This document shows positions 14,126 to 26,800 of a stretch of 64,000 bases of DNA, piece after piece. Source of the DNA: Paulownia fortunei (taxonomy: Eukaryota > Streptophyta > Magnoliopsida > Lamiales > Paulowniaceae). Made by a program: the position numbers and the translations under genes. Below the pieces are notes generated by a model. That model searched no databases and was not told the origin of the DNA. It saw only the letters and a program-made list of their open reading frames with translations. Position 1 is the first letter of the stretch, and each line of letters begins with the position of its first letter. Location of the stretch: contig CM033114.1 in NCBI GenBank assembly GCA_019321725.1, forward strand, positions 19,200,278-19,264,277, in the 5' to 3' direction.

Positions 14126-14373
14126 GGGGGACTAAAACATGGTGATTCTTGGGGGAACTGTCTTCAACTTATTGTAACTTGCCGTCCTGGTGTTCTTGTC
14201 GAAGGGCCTGCCGCTATTACTTATATAAACATACATGAAGAAAACTTAGATTTGTAGACTGTTAAAAAATAGTAAGTCATAGTAAAAGTGCTTGTTCAAG
14301 ATCTTGAAAACCTCTAACATTGATATCACGATCAAATACTAAATTGAAATAGAAGATCTAAACGTTTGCAACA

Positions 14374-15725
14374 TTGACATCAGAAAAGGAGAGTTTGAAA
14401 GTGCTTATGTTTCCATGGCTGGCTCATGGTCTCATATCTCCATTCCTAGAGCTAGCCAAGAAATTATCTGACAGAAACTTTGATACATACATTTGTTCAA
14501 CATCTGTAAATCTCACTTCCATCAACAACAAAATCACTGAAAAAGACTGCCTCTCCATCCATCTTGAGGAGCTCCATCTGCCTGATTCCTTCCCTGAACT
14601 TCCACCTAACTACCACACAACCAATGGCCTCCCGCTCCACCTCCAATCCACCCTTAGGAAGGCCCTCAAAATGGCGAAACTGAATTTCTTGAATCTCCTA
14701 AAAACTCTGCAGCCTGACTTGTTGATACATGATATTCTACTGAGTTGGGCTCGATCAGTAGCTTCTCTGCACAACATCCCAGCTCTTCCATTCTTCACTT
14801 CGGTGCAGCCATGTGCTCGTATTTCTGTCACTTGGGACGGCATCCAGGGATCGAATTCCCCTTCCCAGCTATCCGTCTCACGGATTATGAGCTATCTATG
14901 GCATGTAAGACCATGGAATCTGCACAGAAAGAGGAGAAATATCCTGAGGATGATCAGGTCCAAAGTGATGGGATCATATTGATGAATAGCTCTAGAGAGA
15001 TGGAGGGAAAATACATGGACTATTTATCTGAACTGATAAACTGGGAGATGATACCTGTTGTTGCATTGGTTCAGGATCCTAAAATTGGAGGAGATGATGA
15101 CGACGACGATGATGATACTGGGCTCATCGAGTGGCTTGGAAGAAAAGATGAGTTATCAAGTGTGTTTGTATCCTTTGGGAGTGAGTATTTCTTGAAAAGA
15201 GAAGAGATGGCCTATGGCTTGGAGCTGAGCAATGTGAACTTCATGTGGGTGATCAGGGCTCCAAAGGGTGAGGAAATGAGGGTTGAGGAGTTGCTGCCTG
15301 AAAGGTTTCTTGAGAGGGTTCAAGAAAGAGGAAAGATTGTGGGAAAATGGGCACCACAGGCAAAGATTTTGAGGCACTCAAGTATTGGTGGATTTGTGAG
15401 TCATTGTGGGTGGAACTCATTGATGGAGAGCATAAATTTTGAGGTCCCAATCATTGCCATGCCAATGCATCTTGATCAGCCATTCAATGCTAAGCTAGTG
15501 GTGGAGCTTGGTGTTGGTGTGGAGGTGCTGAGAGATGGGAATGCGAGGCTTCAAAGGGAAGAGATATCACAAGTGATCAAAGATGTTGTGGTTGGGAAAA
15601 GAGGGGAGAGTCTGAGGAGAAAAGTTGGAGAGCAGCAGGAGAGTATTAGATCAAGAAGCAGAGAGGAGATGGGAGGAGTTGTGCAGAAGCTAACAGAACT
15701 TTGTGGGAAGAGAAGGCAGCCGTAA
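14374..15725 (+). pseudogene. UGT94-like UDP-glycosyltransferase, frameshifted and without ATG
   Basis: Family-1 plant glycosyltransferase of the type that adds sugars to already glycosylated natural products (UGT91/94 clade, by recollection). The N-terminal half reads in one frame (KVLMFPWLAHGLISPFLELA, with the His that acts as catalytic base in this family, then PDLLIHDILLSWA). The C-terminal half is in another frame from about 14800 (FGAAMCSYFCHLGRHPGIEF) and carries the UDP-sugar-binding PSPG box, WAPQAKILRHSSIGGFVSHC through MPMHLDQ, whose terminal DQ is usual for glucose donors. Joining the frames needs one base lost near 14798-14803. The expected initiator is TTG at 14374; the nearest in-frame stop lies at 14359 with no ATG between. 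A run of eight Asp follows the linker, and the segment before EEMAYGLE looks about three residues short. No intron, as usual for this clade. A sequencing error could explain the frameshift but hardly the start as well. Confidence 0.85.
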
Positions 15726-17039
15726 ATTCGGTTGCTGCGTGATTGGCTTGAGTTGGGCCAAAATTAGGTTTGGGCTAACAAAATATTGATAATTGAAAAT
15801 TTAGTCGATATGTGATTAAGTTGAGTGATGGATCTTATTAATCACATAAATACAATTATATTTGTTTCGTGATTAGTTACTCTCTTTAAAATATAGATAA
15901 TTGAAAATTTAGTCGATATGCGATTAAGTTGAGTGATGGATTTTATTAATCACATAAATACAATTATATTTGTCTTGTGATTAGTTACTCTCTTTAAAAT
16001 ATAGATAATTGAAAATTTAGTCGATATGTGATTAAGTTGAGTTTGACAGGTGTATATAAGAATTTTTCCATGTGGACAGAAAGCCAAAATCTGCATATGT
16101 GTGTGTGCATGTGTCATATGGAAATTTATATTACCAATTCAAGAATAACCTCAATGTCAAAATGTGTCTTAAGTAATTTTCAAATTCAATGCTCTAATTA
16201 TTTTTTTGAAGGCTTGTACAATTATTGTAAGCTTCATTCAATCTGAAAATATTATGAAATATATATAATATTCTTCTATTGTCTTATTGTCTGTTACTTT
16301 CTACAAAATTTACCTTGAACTAACAAAAAATTACAAAAAAGAAAAAGAAAACATGTTTACTTTGTGAATGTTTGATTCACTACTTATGTTGCTTCTGGTA
16401 GTATAATCGTTATTATTTATAGCAAAAATACTATCATTTATCTTGTTTTCATCATTAACAGTAATAGAAAATATTAAGTAATCATTTGTTTGATTTTTGA
16501 GTGGGAAAGATGAAGAAAATATGCATGATAGCTGTTGACGAAGAATTTTTATTTAAAAATTTGATATAAAAATACCATGTGGAGGGGAGGGGGGAATGCC
16601 ATAATGATGTAAGTTGAGGAGATAAATTACTGTAAAATTACTTTTTTAAGGGGTTAAATTACTAAAATGTATAATTTTAAGGATGGGGTACCAATTATCC
16701 TTATTTTATTGATCAATTTACATAATTATTCATTAACATATTCATATATTGATACATTTGATTGTTTACCTAAAAAGGTAACAAAGAAATAAATGATTAA
16801 GTGCAAAAATCATCATAATTCTATCAAATGTCAAGAGAATCAAAACTTAGATTAGATTTTCACAAGTTCTCATTCACATGTACCATTAATAGTTGGTTTG
16901 AAACTTTGCACCAAAAAGTTGAACTTTCTTTTCAAGTTAGATACAAAAATAGAACCAATAAAGACCCATGACAATGTACATACATGCAAGGCCAAAATTT
17001 AGAACCCTCTTCTAAATGAATACAAGATTTCATCATAAC
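15726..17039. other. Spacer between the UGT pseudogene and the TLDc gene
   Basis: Holds the 108-bp tandem repeat directly after the UGT stop, then AT-rich DNA that includes the 3' UTR of the minus-strand TLDc gene next to 17040. Nothing else recognised. Confidence 0.6.
15788..16041. repeat. 108-bp tandem repeat, about 2.3 copies
   Basis: GATAATTGAAAATTTAGTCG begins at 15788, 15896 and 16004, an exact 108-base spacing. The two full units differ at only a few positions, so the duplication is young. It starts about 60 bases after the pseudogene stop. Confidence 0.93.
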
Positions 17040-18929
17040 CTAATATAAGCTTGCAATTTGAGGACTACAAAAAACCAACACTTCACCAAGAACAGCCTTA
17101 GACTCATCCCCAAACACAGATTCCTTCCCATCTGGCCTTTTAGCATAAGACAGCCCCAGCCTAGACTTAGCTTGCCTCAAGTCACCAACCCCTGAATTTG
17201 TATCAGGCCCTGCAAACCCCCCCATAACAGGCGCCAGTGGCGGCCCGATGAGCAGCCCGTCGGCTCCAAACTGCGGCCCCCCTCGTGCATAATCGAAGAG
17301 GGCTGCACCGCTGCCCCCTACTTTGGGCAACACAATAGGTTCATTTTTGTCGTCGTCGGGCCAATAGAACAGAAATGCATCAAATGTGTCATAGTAGTCA
17401 TCTGTGCTTCTATAGCCTTCAGGGTTAAATGCACCAAATTTGAGTGACTTGTTTGTGTAGCCAATTATAACACATGGTCCCTTGAAGTCACATTTGTTGT
17501 GGAAGTCAGTGGCACTGAATCCATCTATGGTGGCCTTGTAGCAGCATTTCAGTTCCCTGCCTGAACAAAGATCATGTGATGAATCTTGATATGACAAATC
17601 AGGTGAAAAACATGATCAAATATTTTTGTTCATATTTTCTCTTCTTTTTTTTTTTGGCTAACCCAGGTTCAAGCTTACATCCAACCAGTTCTAGGGAAAA
17701 CCGGCCTTCACCTTGGTTTGGCCTCCTGATAAATTCAAATGTGGTCACAACTTATACACGATTGGAGCAGTACTTTCGGTTAAGATCAACTCACCTACCA
17801 GACCTCTCTTTATGTTACGGACCCTCAGAAAGATAATATAGGAGCGCCATAGTCTGTGTATTCATCAGAATTTGAATTTTGATACTCCTTATTAACCTCT
17901 AACTATTTTATCACCGCGCCACTGTCGGTATGGTCTCTTGTTCATTTTTTTTTAATTTCCTAAAAACTTGATAATGGCCTTTATGATAGAAATGATATTT
18001 TTGTGCTCATATATGTTCCCAATTTTACGATACACTAAGAAGGGGCGTAAGAATACTATTTGGGTATGACAACAATTGCATTTGTGATGGGGCTATAGTG
18101 TGGGTATGCAAACTAGTAGTCGAAGCCTGTTTTATGGGATATGAGTCTGAAAGCCATGATGGAAACCTAATATTTGAACTATTATGAAAGTTTAAATATA
18201 TTAAATTGTACATTTCCTCTAGAGTTATAATGTATAATTTTTAAGTCGTCTATAAAATTTCAATCGAACGATGATGACGAGTTCACAACTCACTGTACAG
18301 TAAAAATCAAACCTGTCTTAACTTGATGATTGATAAGTCTATTTTCACAGGTCAAATCATCCAGGAGATTTCACTAACATTTTCACAGAATTTTAGTTAC
18401 TAATATTAGGCTTTTATATGAGATTCAAAAAAAACTTTTAACTGGATAATTTGCAAAGATATATATCATTCCTATAGTTCTTTCAATTCTATGTTCTCTT
18501 TTAACAAACACTGATGCATAAAGAGTACAACCTTTATTCCAAAGTTCAAGATTTCTTAGTTGATTCCAGCTTAAAGAAGACCTCCCCCTTTCTCTTAATC
18601 AACACTTGATACTCTTCCAAAGGTCTATCATATTTTCACAAGTTAAGACTCGTAACTATTAAAACTATAATTGTAACGAGTTTCGTTTTTCAATTTGCAC
18701 TTGTTGTAGCATAGAATGAAGCGATAAGAAGTAAGATTTTCGTACCTTTTAAGAATGTTTTGGAAACGAGAGAAGGAGGGAATGGAAGGTCGATTTCGTC
18801 GTAATACTTAGGCTCTGGCTGTCTGTTTCTGCTTCTGCCAAAGTCCCAGTTAAATAAGCTCTGTGGACATGACTTCTTCAAGCCATATGACAATGCAGAA
18901 TTTGACAGAGATAAGCACTTCATGTTCAT
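17040..18929 (-). CDS. TLDc-domain protein, probably plastid-targeted
   Basis: Two exons on the minus strand: 18929-18746 and 17560-17040, joined in phase across a 1185-bp GT-AG intron, giving 234 residues. The N-terminus ([20 protein letters not shown]) is rich in Ser and basic residues and resembles a chloroplast transit peptide. From about residue 62 the protein has the signature of a TLDc domain: [20 protein letters not shown], a tyrosine-rich middle with [12 protein letters not shown], and FGADGLLIG near the end, followed by a conserved tail ([20 protein letters not shown]). The length and make-up match a small plant TLDc protein that I recall as Arabidopsis AT1G32520, unverified. TLDc proteins elsewhere bind V-ATPase or protect from oxidative stress; the role of this plastid type is not known to me. 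A second Met lies two codons downstream and could also be the start. Confidence 0.82.
17639..17937 (-). mobile_element. Possible SINE inside the TLDc intron
   Basis: On the minus strand a moderately GC-rich 300-bp block ends in an A-run (the T-run at 17646-17656 on plus). It is flanked by near-identical direct repeats, TTGTTCATATTTT at 17626-17638 and TTGTTCATTTTTT at 17938-17950. The 5' part has a stretch like pol III boxes (GGCGCGGTGAT, then AATTCAAATTC about 40 bases on). It has the layout of a tRNA-derived SINE, but I cannot assign a family. Confidence 0.5.
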
Positions 18930-21900
18930 CTTGATTTTTTGTTTTTTTCACCAAGTTAAAGTCAGAAACCAAGAGCTAAACATCATCCTCATCCCTTTTT
19001 GAATAACTTTTTCTTCTTCCTATCCATCTTTCATGGAGTATTGGCTGATGATTTTGTTTATTGTTTTCATTCTTTATTTTTTTTATGAGGGTCCTTTGTG
19101 GATGGATGATATTTTGTCCTACTTTTCTATATGGGTGGTGAGGAATTGAGGTGCAAGAATCAATTGACCAATGTTAATATGTACAACCCAATTGCTATTA
19201 CATTGTTTGTTTTTTTTGTCATTTTACTAATTCAAGTTTGAGGATATGTTGATTGGTGAAAAATACTATTCTTAAAATTTAATGATCATAAATGAATCGA
19301 GTGTTTAAATATCTTATTGTCATGATAACCCATTTAGTAGGGTTGATGAATATTTTGTACGAAAATATGGGCCATAAGTATTTTTATAATCTAACATTCT
19401 CATTTTATTTTTCACCCTTTTTATTTTTATTAATCTTTTTTATATTGACAAAGTATCGAAAATTTTCTATAAAATTTTTGCTAAAAGAACATTAAACAAC
19501 TTGTGAAAAAACAAATATTTGGAGTTTTGGCTATACTTTTTTCTAACACTAATATATCAAATACTATCATATTCTTTACCTAATTAGAAATTTACAAATG
19601 AATATAACATGACCCTCAATTTTATATTCAAGAATGAAGTTCTAACAAAGTTTTAAGCTATTTTTGGACCTTGTATTTTAATTATAAAAAAAAGGAAAAA
19701 TGTTGAAAATAAAGCACAAAATCAATTTAATTTAACGTGAAGAAAATATTTTGCTCAAATTTTTTTTAATAAGGTCAAATTCATATCATAATCTTGAAAT
19801 ATGGGATAGATGTCATTTCGCATTGGTTCCTTTGCCTTTCCAATTTTATCCTTGGACCCTATTAAGATATCACCCTAAAACTAGTCCATTAAAAATTATT
19901 CCATATGTTTGGTATGCTTGAATTTTATCATTGTCAAATTCGTGGTGTATTTAATTTATAATTTTAGATAAATAAAGAAAAATAATTTAATTGTACCATG
20001 TTTGACAGCAATTTGGATTCGTAAATATAATATCAGACTCACTGAGTTGACATAAGATTCAAGTTACATACTTAGTTATCTTCCCTATGTGTTAATTGTA
20101 GAAATTGTTTGTTGTTATCATTTTTTATTTCAATTTGCATTGTTGAGAAGAGCAACATTTTTTTTATATTAGTGTATAGGACTAAAATTCAAATTATAAT
20201 ACAGTAGAACAGATACGTTTTGAATTTATAATTTTCTCCACCAACTTTGAATCAATATTTTTGAATCGAATCGGATCGGCAGGTCCGACTGATTTGACCC
20301 TGGATCTGGAGATCGGACCGATTTGATTAACCTTAAATAATCATTTTTATAGTTCAACCGATTAAAATATTTTTTATTTTTTTTTATTTTAAGGAAGCTT
20401 AAAGCCTTAAAATTGGTATTTTGTTATATGTATGTGAATATATAAATTTTAGGTTTTATTAAATATTTTTTATTTAGTTATTTATTTTTTACTTTTAAAA
20501 TTTATTACATAATAATTAGTTTATTATATTATTTTTTATATAATATAATAAAAATATATTTAATTTGTAATAGACCAGTTGGACTAATGGTTAAACCGAT
20601 CTGATCGGTTAAATCGTTGATCGATAATAAAATCGATTTGATCATCGATTCAATTATAAAAATAGAATAAAAACAATGATGTTATATTTTTATTTTGAAA
20701 AAATTTGCAAAAATTATTTAACAAAAGAAGAAGCAATATGAGCAAATATAAATATTAGGCAAAAAAAGATAAAGAATACTTCGTTTACTATACAAATTGG
20801 ACCTAAAAAAGAAGTGTGAACTAATAGCAATAAGACCTTATAGTTTTCTCAATTTTGGGCCAGATTTGGGTTTTCAGCTCATTTTTTTTTTCTGAAAACG
20901 AATGATCTGGATCATGACGAAGTGGCCCAAATTCAAATCGTACATTATCTTGCAAATTAAAATGAGAAATTCAAAACAAATTCCAAATTAAATAAACTAG
21001 TTTTAAACTATGGATGGTAACTTGTCGAATTTGGGGTGTGTTTCTTAAATTCGAGATTCGTTTTGTTAAGTTTTAAAAATTTGAATTTGGATTTGCTTTT
21101 AATCTATTGATTCGAGTTAATCCCACTAAATCCATTTTATAATGTTAAAAATCTTCAATATATATATATATATATATATTAAAATATCATAACTAATTTT
21201 TTTTAAAAAATATTATTTAAAAAAATAATATTACATAAATATAGATAAATTAAAATAAAAAATTAAATGAGACAATTTTAAAAATAAAAAATAAAACTTT
21301 TTTCAAATGTATTTATAATTTAAAAAACTCATTTTAAACGAAACGGATCCGATACGGATCGGAGGCAGGTCCAGATTTGGACCTCCAAATTATTATTACT
21401 AAATATATCGCACATATCAAGTAGATTTTATAGACTAAATTCATTTGTTATAATATTTATTAAAACGTGTTTGGATTCTTGGATTGCCAATCAAATATAA
21501 GTTGATTTTATGTTGATCTACCAAAATTTGACCACATCAAATGTAAACTATCCACAAATATTAGGTTCCTCAACGAATGTGTTTTAGCCGGTTTTGTTTT
21601 TAATACATAGGAATCCATTTTTGAAAAAATCTTACTTTTTTATATTTTGGTGAATTATCGAGATTCTTTATATGATATATAATCCGTAAAACCTGCTATA
21701 GCAATGGGGAAAGTATTTTTTTTAATTTGGATTTAATATTTTAATAGTTCAAAATAAAAATTTGGATCTAGATCACAAATCATTTTAAAAAAAGATTTTA
21801 AGTGTAATTTTTCATTGACAAAAACAATTAACATGATAATATATAGTAATCATCATCCATATATAGAACATAAATTTAAAACTTCTGACTTTTATGTATA

Positions 21901-22407
21901 CAAACGAATTACTATCGCACATAATTCATTATTCATTTAAATTTACAAGACTTAGATCCTTGTAAGTCCAATTTATTTATGCAAGGATATATTGTAATAT
22001 TTTTACAATATTAATGTTAATGATGATGTGATGAATACGTTGATTATGAATATGATGTCGGAAAAAGGCAAATCTTATATCATTCTTTATTAAAAAAATT
22101 AGTGGATTCAAGTTCTTTTTTTTTTTTTTTTTTTGAGCATAAATTAAATTCTAACAAGATCAAGATTATTCAAGCTAATACTCAGACCACTCACACCCAA
22201 ACACATATATAGTTAGGCATTGTTATTAAATTAATCAATCAATACATACAAAGCTAACTAAAATGTGTACCACGTTTACTTTTACTTTGTCACAGTTAAA
22301 GAAGAGATGCTTTTTTATTTAATTTTTTTTAGATCAATTTGATTAATTAATAATTTGAAGAATTTCCATTAGGCCACTTTTCCTTATTCACTCAGATTCA
22401 CTCAGAG
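18930..22407. other. Divergent intergenic region, AT-rich
   Basis: Separates the minus-strand TLDc gene from the plus-strand gene at 23.8 kb, so it should hold both promoters near its two ends. The middle has a 410-bp dispersed repeat (20256-20666), a related degenerate segment near 21030-21400, an AT microsatellite near 21158-21179 and a long T-run near 22118-22134. No coding potential. Confidence 0.6.
20256..20666. repeat. 410-bp dispersed repeat, copy A (MITE-like)
   Basis: Matches 43388-43790 over its whole length: a GC-richer head (ATCGGATCGGCAGGTCCGAC, GGACCGATT), an AT-rich core with TTACATAATAATTAG, and a tail with CGATTCAATTATAAAAATA. The ends are roughly inverted (TTTTTGAATCGA against TCGATTCAATTATAAAAA), as in a short non-autonomous DNA transposon. 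Superfamily and target duplication not determined. Confidence 0.65.
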
Positions 22408-22495
22408 TAGGGTTTATTATTTTACGCTCAAAATCCACACCCGCATTGTCCAAAACCCCAACTGTACTTCCTCTCCCTCAATCTGTTCTACAAAG
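22408..22495 (+). promoter_or_regulatory. Probable core promoter / 5' UTR exon of the 23.8-kb gene
   Basis: A telo-box (TAGGGTTT, 22408-22415), common near start sites of housekeeping plant genes, is followed by a C/T-rich leader that ends in a donor (CAAAG/GTAAAG at 22495). This suggests a non-coding first exon spliced over about 1.3 kb to an acceptor near 23772. Inferred from sequence pattern only. The intron side carries TCTCAAT repeated three times. Confidence 0.5.
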
Positions 22496-23809
22496 GTAAA
22501 GTTTCTCAAATTCTCAATTCTCAATTCTCAATTGTTTTACAATTCTGGGTTCCTCTTTTTATCTTTTTTTTTTTCTTTTAGTGGCTTGAAATTTGAGCAA
22601 GTGTTTAAAGCATTTCTTCGTCATCATTTTTGTGGTGTTTCTTGAGTGATTTTCTTGATGGGCTTTGTTCTTTCCGGAAATTAATGGTTTTAACTTTTTC
22701 TTTTTGTTGATTTTTCCTTCGTTTCTCTGTGGGGTTAGTTTGGTAAAATGACGAAAGGTGGGAATGAACGTTGAAGAGAAGAAGAGAAGCAAACTTTGAA
22801 CTTCTTGTTATCATTATTTGGCTCATGACTTCCTGTTACTCTATTCATTATTGTAATTTTCAGCATTGGATTGAATTTTCGTTTTTTATATTACTCTTCA
22901 TATGCTTTCTCAAGTTATTCCTTCTTGTTTATTTCCTGTAATTTTATTCGATAGTTTGTTTTACTCTATTGGTTTTGTAATTTTCGGCACTGGTTTGAAT
23001 TTTTCACATTGTGTATATGACTCTTCAGATGCTTACTCATGTACTAGCAGAGATGGGAAAGTTATTCATTCTTGTTTTGTTTATTTCCTGCTATTTTATT
23101 CAGTCAGTTTGTTTTACTTTTCTTTCTTTTTTTTTTTTTTGGGTTTTGTCTATCCCAATGAATTGTTATTTGTTTGAAAATTTTATTTCTGGGGTTTGAA
23201 CATTAGAGCTTATTTCTATATTGCAGTCTCCACCAATATGCTTCGACTTCTGGAGTTTAGAGTCACTTATATTTGAAGTGTTAATGTTTCAAATCATTTT
23301 ATATTTTTGAAAGCAAAGCAGTGCATTGGTGGAATTTTCTGTTTATCTGCTCTTCTAATTCCGAGTGTGAAAGCTTAGTAACCTATGGTTTTGTTTGTTC
23401 CTTAACAATAATTATTTGTTTGACCTTAAAAGGTTGAAAAGAGAGTATTCACTGGATGTAGGCAGATTTTTTTGTCTAATGCAGATTTTTAGTGGTTCTT
23501 GTGGTTCGAATTTTTTCGAAAAATTTGGAAATTGTGTGACAACAATGTCTTTTACTGGTGTCCCTATACATTTAATTTGGTTTTTTCCTTTTTTTTTTTT
23601 TTTTTGCTCCATTTGTTTGAATGGTCGTTTTGCAATGCTGTGAGAACATCTGTTTTAAGTTTGTGCCAGTGTGTACGTGTACATATGCAATGTGTCTGCA
23701 TGTGAAGATACCGATACGCCCGCCATTAAACTTATGTTGAAGCATCTCACCTTCTCTTTTTACTTCTTTTAGATTTGCATCCTTGGCTTTGCTGTCTATT
23801 ATCTAAGTC

Positions 23810-26800
23810 ATGCATGCGACTAAGGGTGGCTGGGCTGGACAAGCATTTGCCCTTGCCACCAGCAATGACTCAGGGGGGAGGAAGTCGAGGATCAGACGGT
23901 CAAAAGAAGAGAGGAAGACGATGGTTGAATCTTTCATAAAGAAGTAATGTCACTATACTTTCTCTTCCTTTTTCTTCCTTTACAGCTTGTATGCACTGCA
24001 AAAGTAGACTATTGAGGATCATTTATTATCCAATTCTCCTTTCACTCCTCCTCTCTAATCCCACTTCTTTTCATGTGTGTACATAAGCTATAAGTGAATG
24101 TTCCTACTAATTTGGATGCTGTTTGATCTAGTACCTGTGACACTTTAATTTCAGTGATTTTGTAACCGGACTTTATTGGGAAGAAAATTATATTTGTTTT
24201 GGAAATCTGTATGACTATGTTGGTTACTGTAGTCGCAAAATACTTGGTTGGTCTTCAATGAGCAGATTTCAGGCCAAGAGCTCTGCTTGACCCTCTCCCC
24301 GGAATATTTCAAAGTCTTTGCTACTTATTTGATATCTTAAGTTGAATGTTGTTAATTGTGTATTACATTTAGCCAGTAAGGACTTTTTTTCTGTTTATTA
24401 TTGTCTTCTCTTGTTGGTCAAAATAATCAAAATTCTGTTGTATAGCCTTTCCTATTATTTCTAGTATGAAGTAGTCAATTGTAACTTTTTCTTTCGTGGA
24501 AGCAAGTTTATGATATCTTTCCATCCTTTTCTTGAAGAGCGGTTAATAATTCAAACATTTTGCTTAACTGGCTTATCGCTTCTGATGTGCTTCTTCTCTA
24601 TATCTCAATTACTTGAAAAAAGTCAAATATACGTTCACAGTCTGCTCAAGAATCAGTGCTAAACCAATGGGTAGCGGTTGATACAATCAAAATGTAGCCT
24701 AAGTTCTTAAAAATAGTAATTTCTTCCAGGAAGAAGTTATTAGCTATATTGCGTCTGGTGAGACTTGAGAGACTATGTGATGACTTATTTAAAAGCTTTA
24801 TTTGTATCAAGCGGTGCAATAGTTTATCTTGACTCTTTTTTCTGTTTGTTTCCTGTATGCCAATTTTTACTTGTCTGCACAGGCACATCTTAATTAGATA
24901 AATTCACTTTGATTGCTTTCAGATATCAGAAATCATATAATGGGAATTTTCCATCCCTCAACCTTACACACAAAGAAGTTGGCGGTTCTTTCTATACAGT
25001 GCGAGAGATTGTTCGAGAGATTATTCAAGAAAATAGAGTGTTAGCTCCACCTAAAGTGTCTCCAGAAGAACATGGCCATTCTGTATTTGTGGAACAACAC
25101 CCACTAGGATCTATTTCTATGAAACCTCAAATTGATTTGTCAGTATCAGATAGAGTTCATATGGTGACGCATATTGTGCCTGAAAAATATCAAATTTCAA
25201 GTGAAGAAAACATTTCCAGTTCTACCGAGCAGTTCAATGGATCTTATCCCTTGGAGTTGGACAATGAACAAATCATTAAAGGAGTAAGCAAGGTGGCTGA
25301 CAAAGACGAAGGTTCTGATAGAACAAGCAAAAGTCATCATGCACCTAATAATTATCGGGACACAAGCATGGAAGAGGTTTCAAACTGTAGAGAGCAATTA
25401 CCTCAACCCAAGAGTCACGAGTCTGAGGATGAGAAATTTGTAAATGGCTTTGAGGTGCTTGAAGAAAATCCATACTCTGATGAACCACTCATAACAAATG
25501 TTGATCGTCATGACAATAATGACAGTGCTCTTCTATCTAGCCAAAATTTTAATGAACTGGGGAGTCAGAGGCTTAGTAATGAGCAATATCACAATAAGAA
25601 TGATCAGACAGTTGATAAAACCAAAGAATTTGGACAAAGAATTTGTACAGAGCCTGCAGCCATGGAGATTCTGGATAGAGAGAAATATGGAGCCCAAGAT
25701 GTAGAAGCATCACAAGCTGTAAAATCTCATATGAACTCTAATGTTGTGGTGGAGACATTTCCATTAAGGCCTGTACCTAGGACAATTCACAACATGGATG
25801 GAGAATCTGGTAATCTGCAAGAGGCAGCTGGAACTTTGAAAGAACATGACAAGAGGACATTTATTCAAAGCTTTTCTGGTTTTGTTAATGAGGAGGGTGA
25901 GGAAAAGCTTCCAGATTCAACAGTAGAATTGAATGGCGAATACAGGGATGAGAAAGTGGTGCTAAATCTTCAAAGCCCATCTCTGGAAAGTTCAAAATAT
26001 TCATCAGCCTACAAACCCAGCGTGCTTGATATAGGTGACATTGCAGATCTTGAATCTAAGGACTCCTTGCCTGATGGAACTAAGGTAGGTTTTTGTATAA
26101 GGAGCAAAATGATAAAAAGAAAAACCATTTCATGTGTAATGTGCCTTCTTGTCATATCCTCAAACTCCAGTTTTGTTTAGTATTTGTTGTTTTTTTCTCC
26201 AGGGGTAAGGATTAGTGCTTCATTAAATTTGTTTACTGAGAATCATATGTGATTAATTTTTTAATAAGGAGATTTGGTCTGCTTTGTTTCTCTTTCTAGC
26301 CATGTATGGTTAAATGGCTCTGAATTTCTTTTCCTTCTTAATGGATGAAAATTGTATCGCAAAATTAAGTCCTCTCCTTCTCTATATGCTACTGGTGAAA
26401 GGGCCACAATCCCATGAAGTTACTGAAATGGGTGCTCTGCTGTTGTCTTGTTTTCTTTAATTATATGTCATTGATTGTTACCTCAAGCTTAATATTATGT
26501 CTCCAATTGTAATTTGTGCATCCTCTTCTCCTGCAGGCCACTAGTTCTACTGAATGGATGATTTCTGAGGACTCCGCTGCAGTCGGAAGAAAATCTAGTG
26601 ATCAAGATAATAGCAGTTTGCCCAAAGGAAACAATCCCATGCTGGACAGAATCAATCTGTAAGTCTCAGCATTCCTGATGGTTTATCTTGCCCATTCTTT
26701 TGTCCCTAAAGTAAGGCCTTTGGCTTTTGGCCATCCCTGACAAAATTCCATTTCATGCTTTTGTGGGCAGTGAAACTTGGGAAGGGGCATCAAAGAAATC

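Larger units (their letters stand above)
12367..14373. other. Spacer between SEX4 and the UGT pseudogene
   Basis: SEX4 3' UTR, then AT-rich non-coding DNA. Contains a compound TA/TG microsatellite (about 12759-12817) and an imperfect tandem repeat (13895-14125). No gene seen. Confidence 0.6.

Noticed and set aside
17600..17940. tRNA gene in the TLDc intron
   Set aside because: Box-like words are present but the arms of a cloverleaf cannot be formed; a SINE fits better.
24909..26180. 423-codon frame as a complete gene
   Set aside because: Only the second coding exon is real coding; the true start is 23810 in an earlier exon and the last 32 codons run into an intron after a good donor at 26084.
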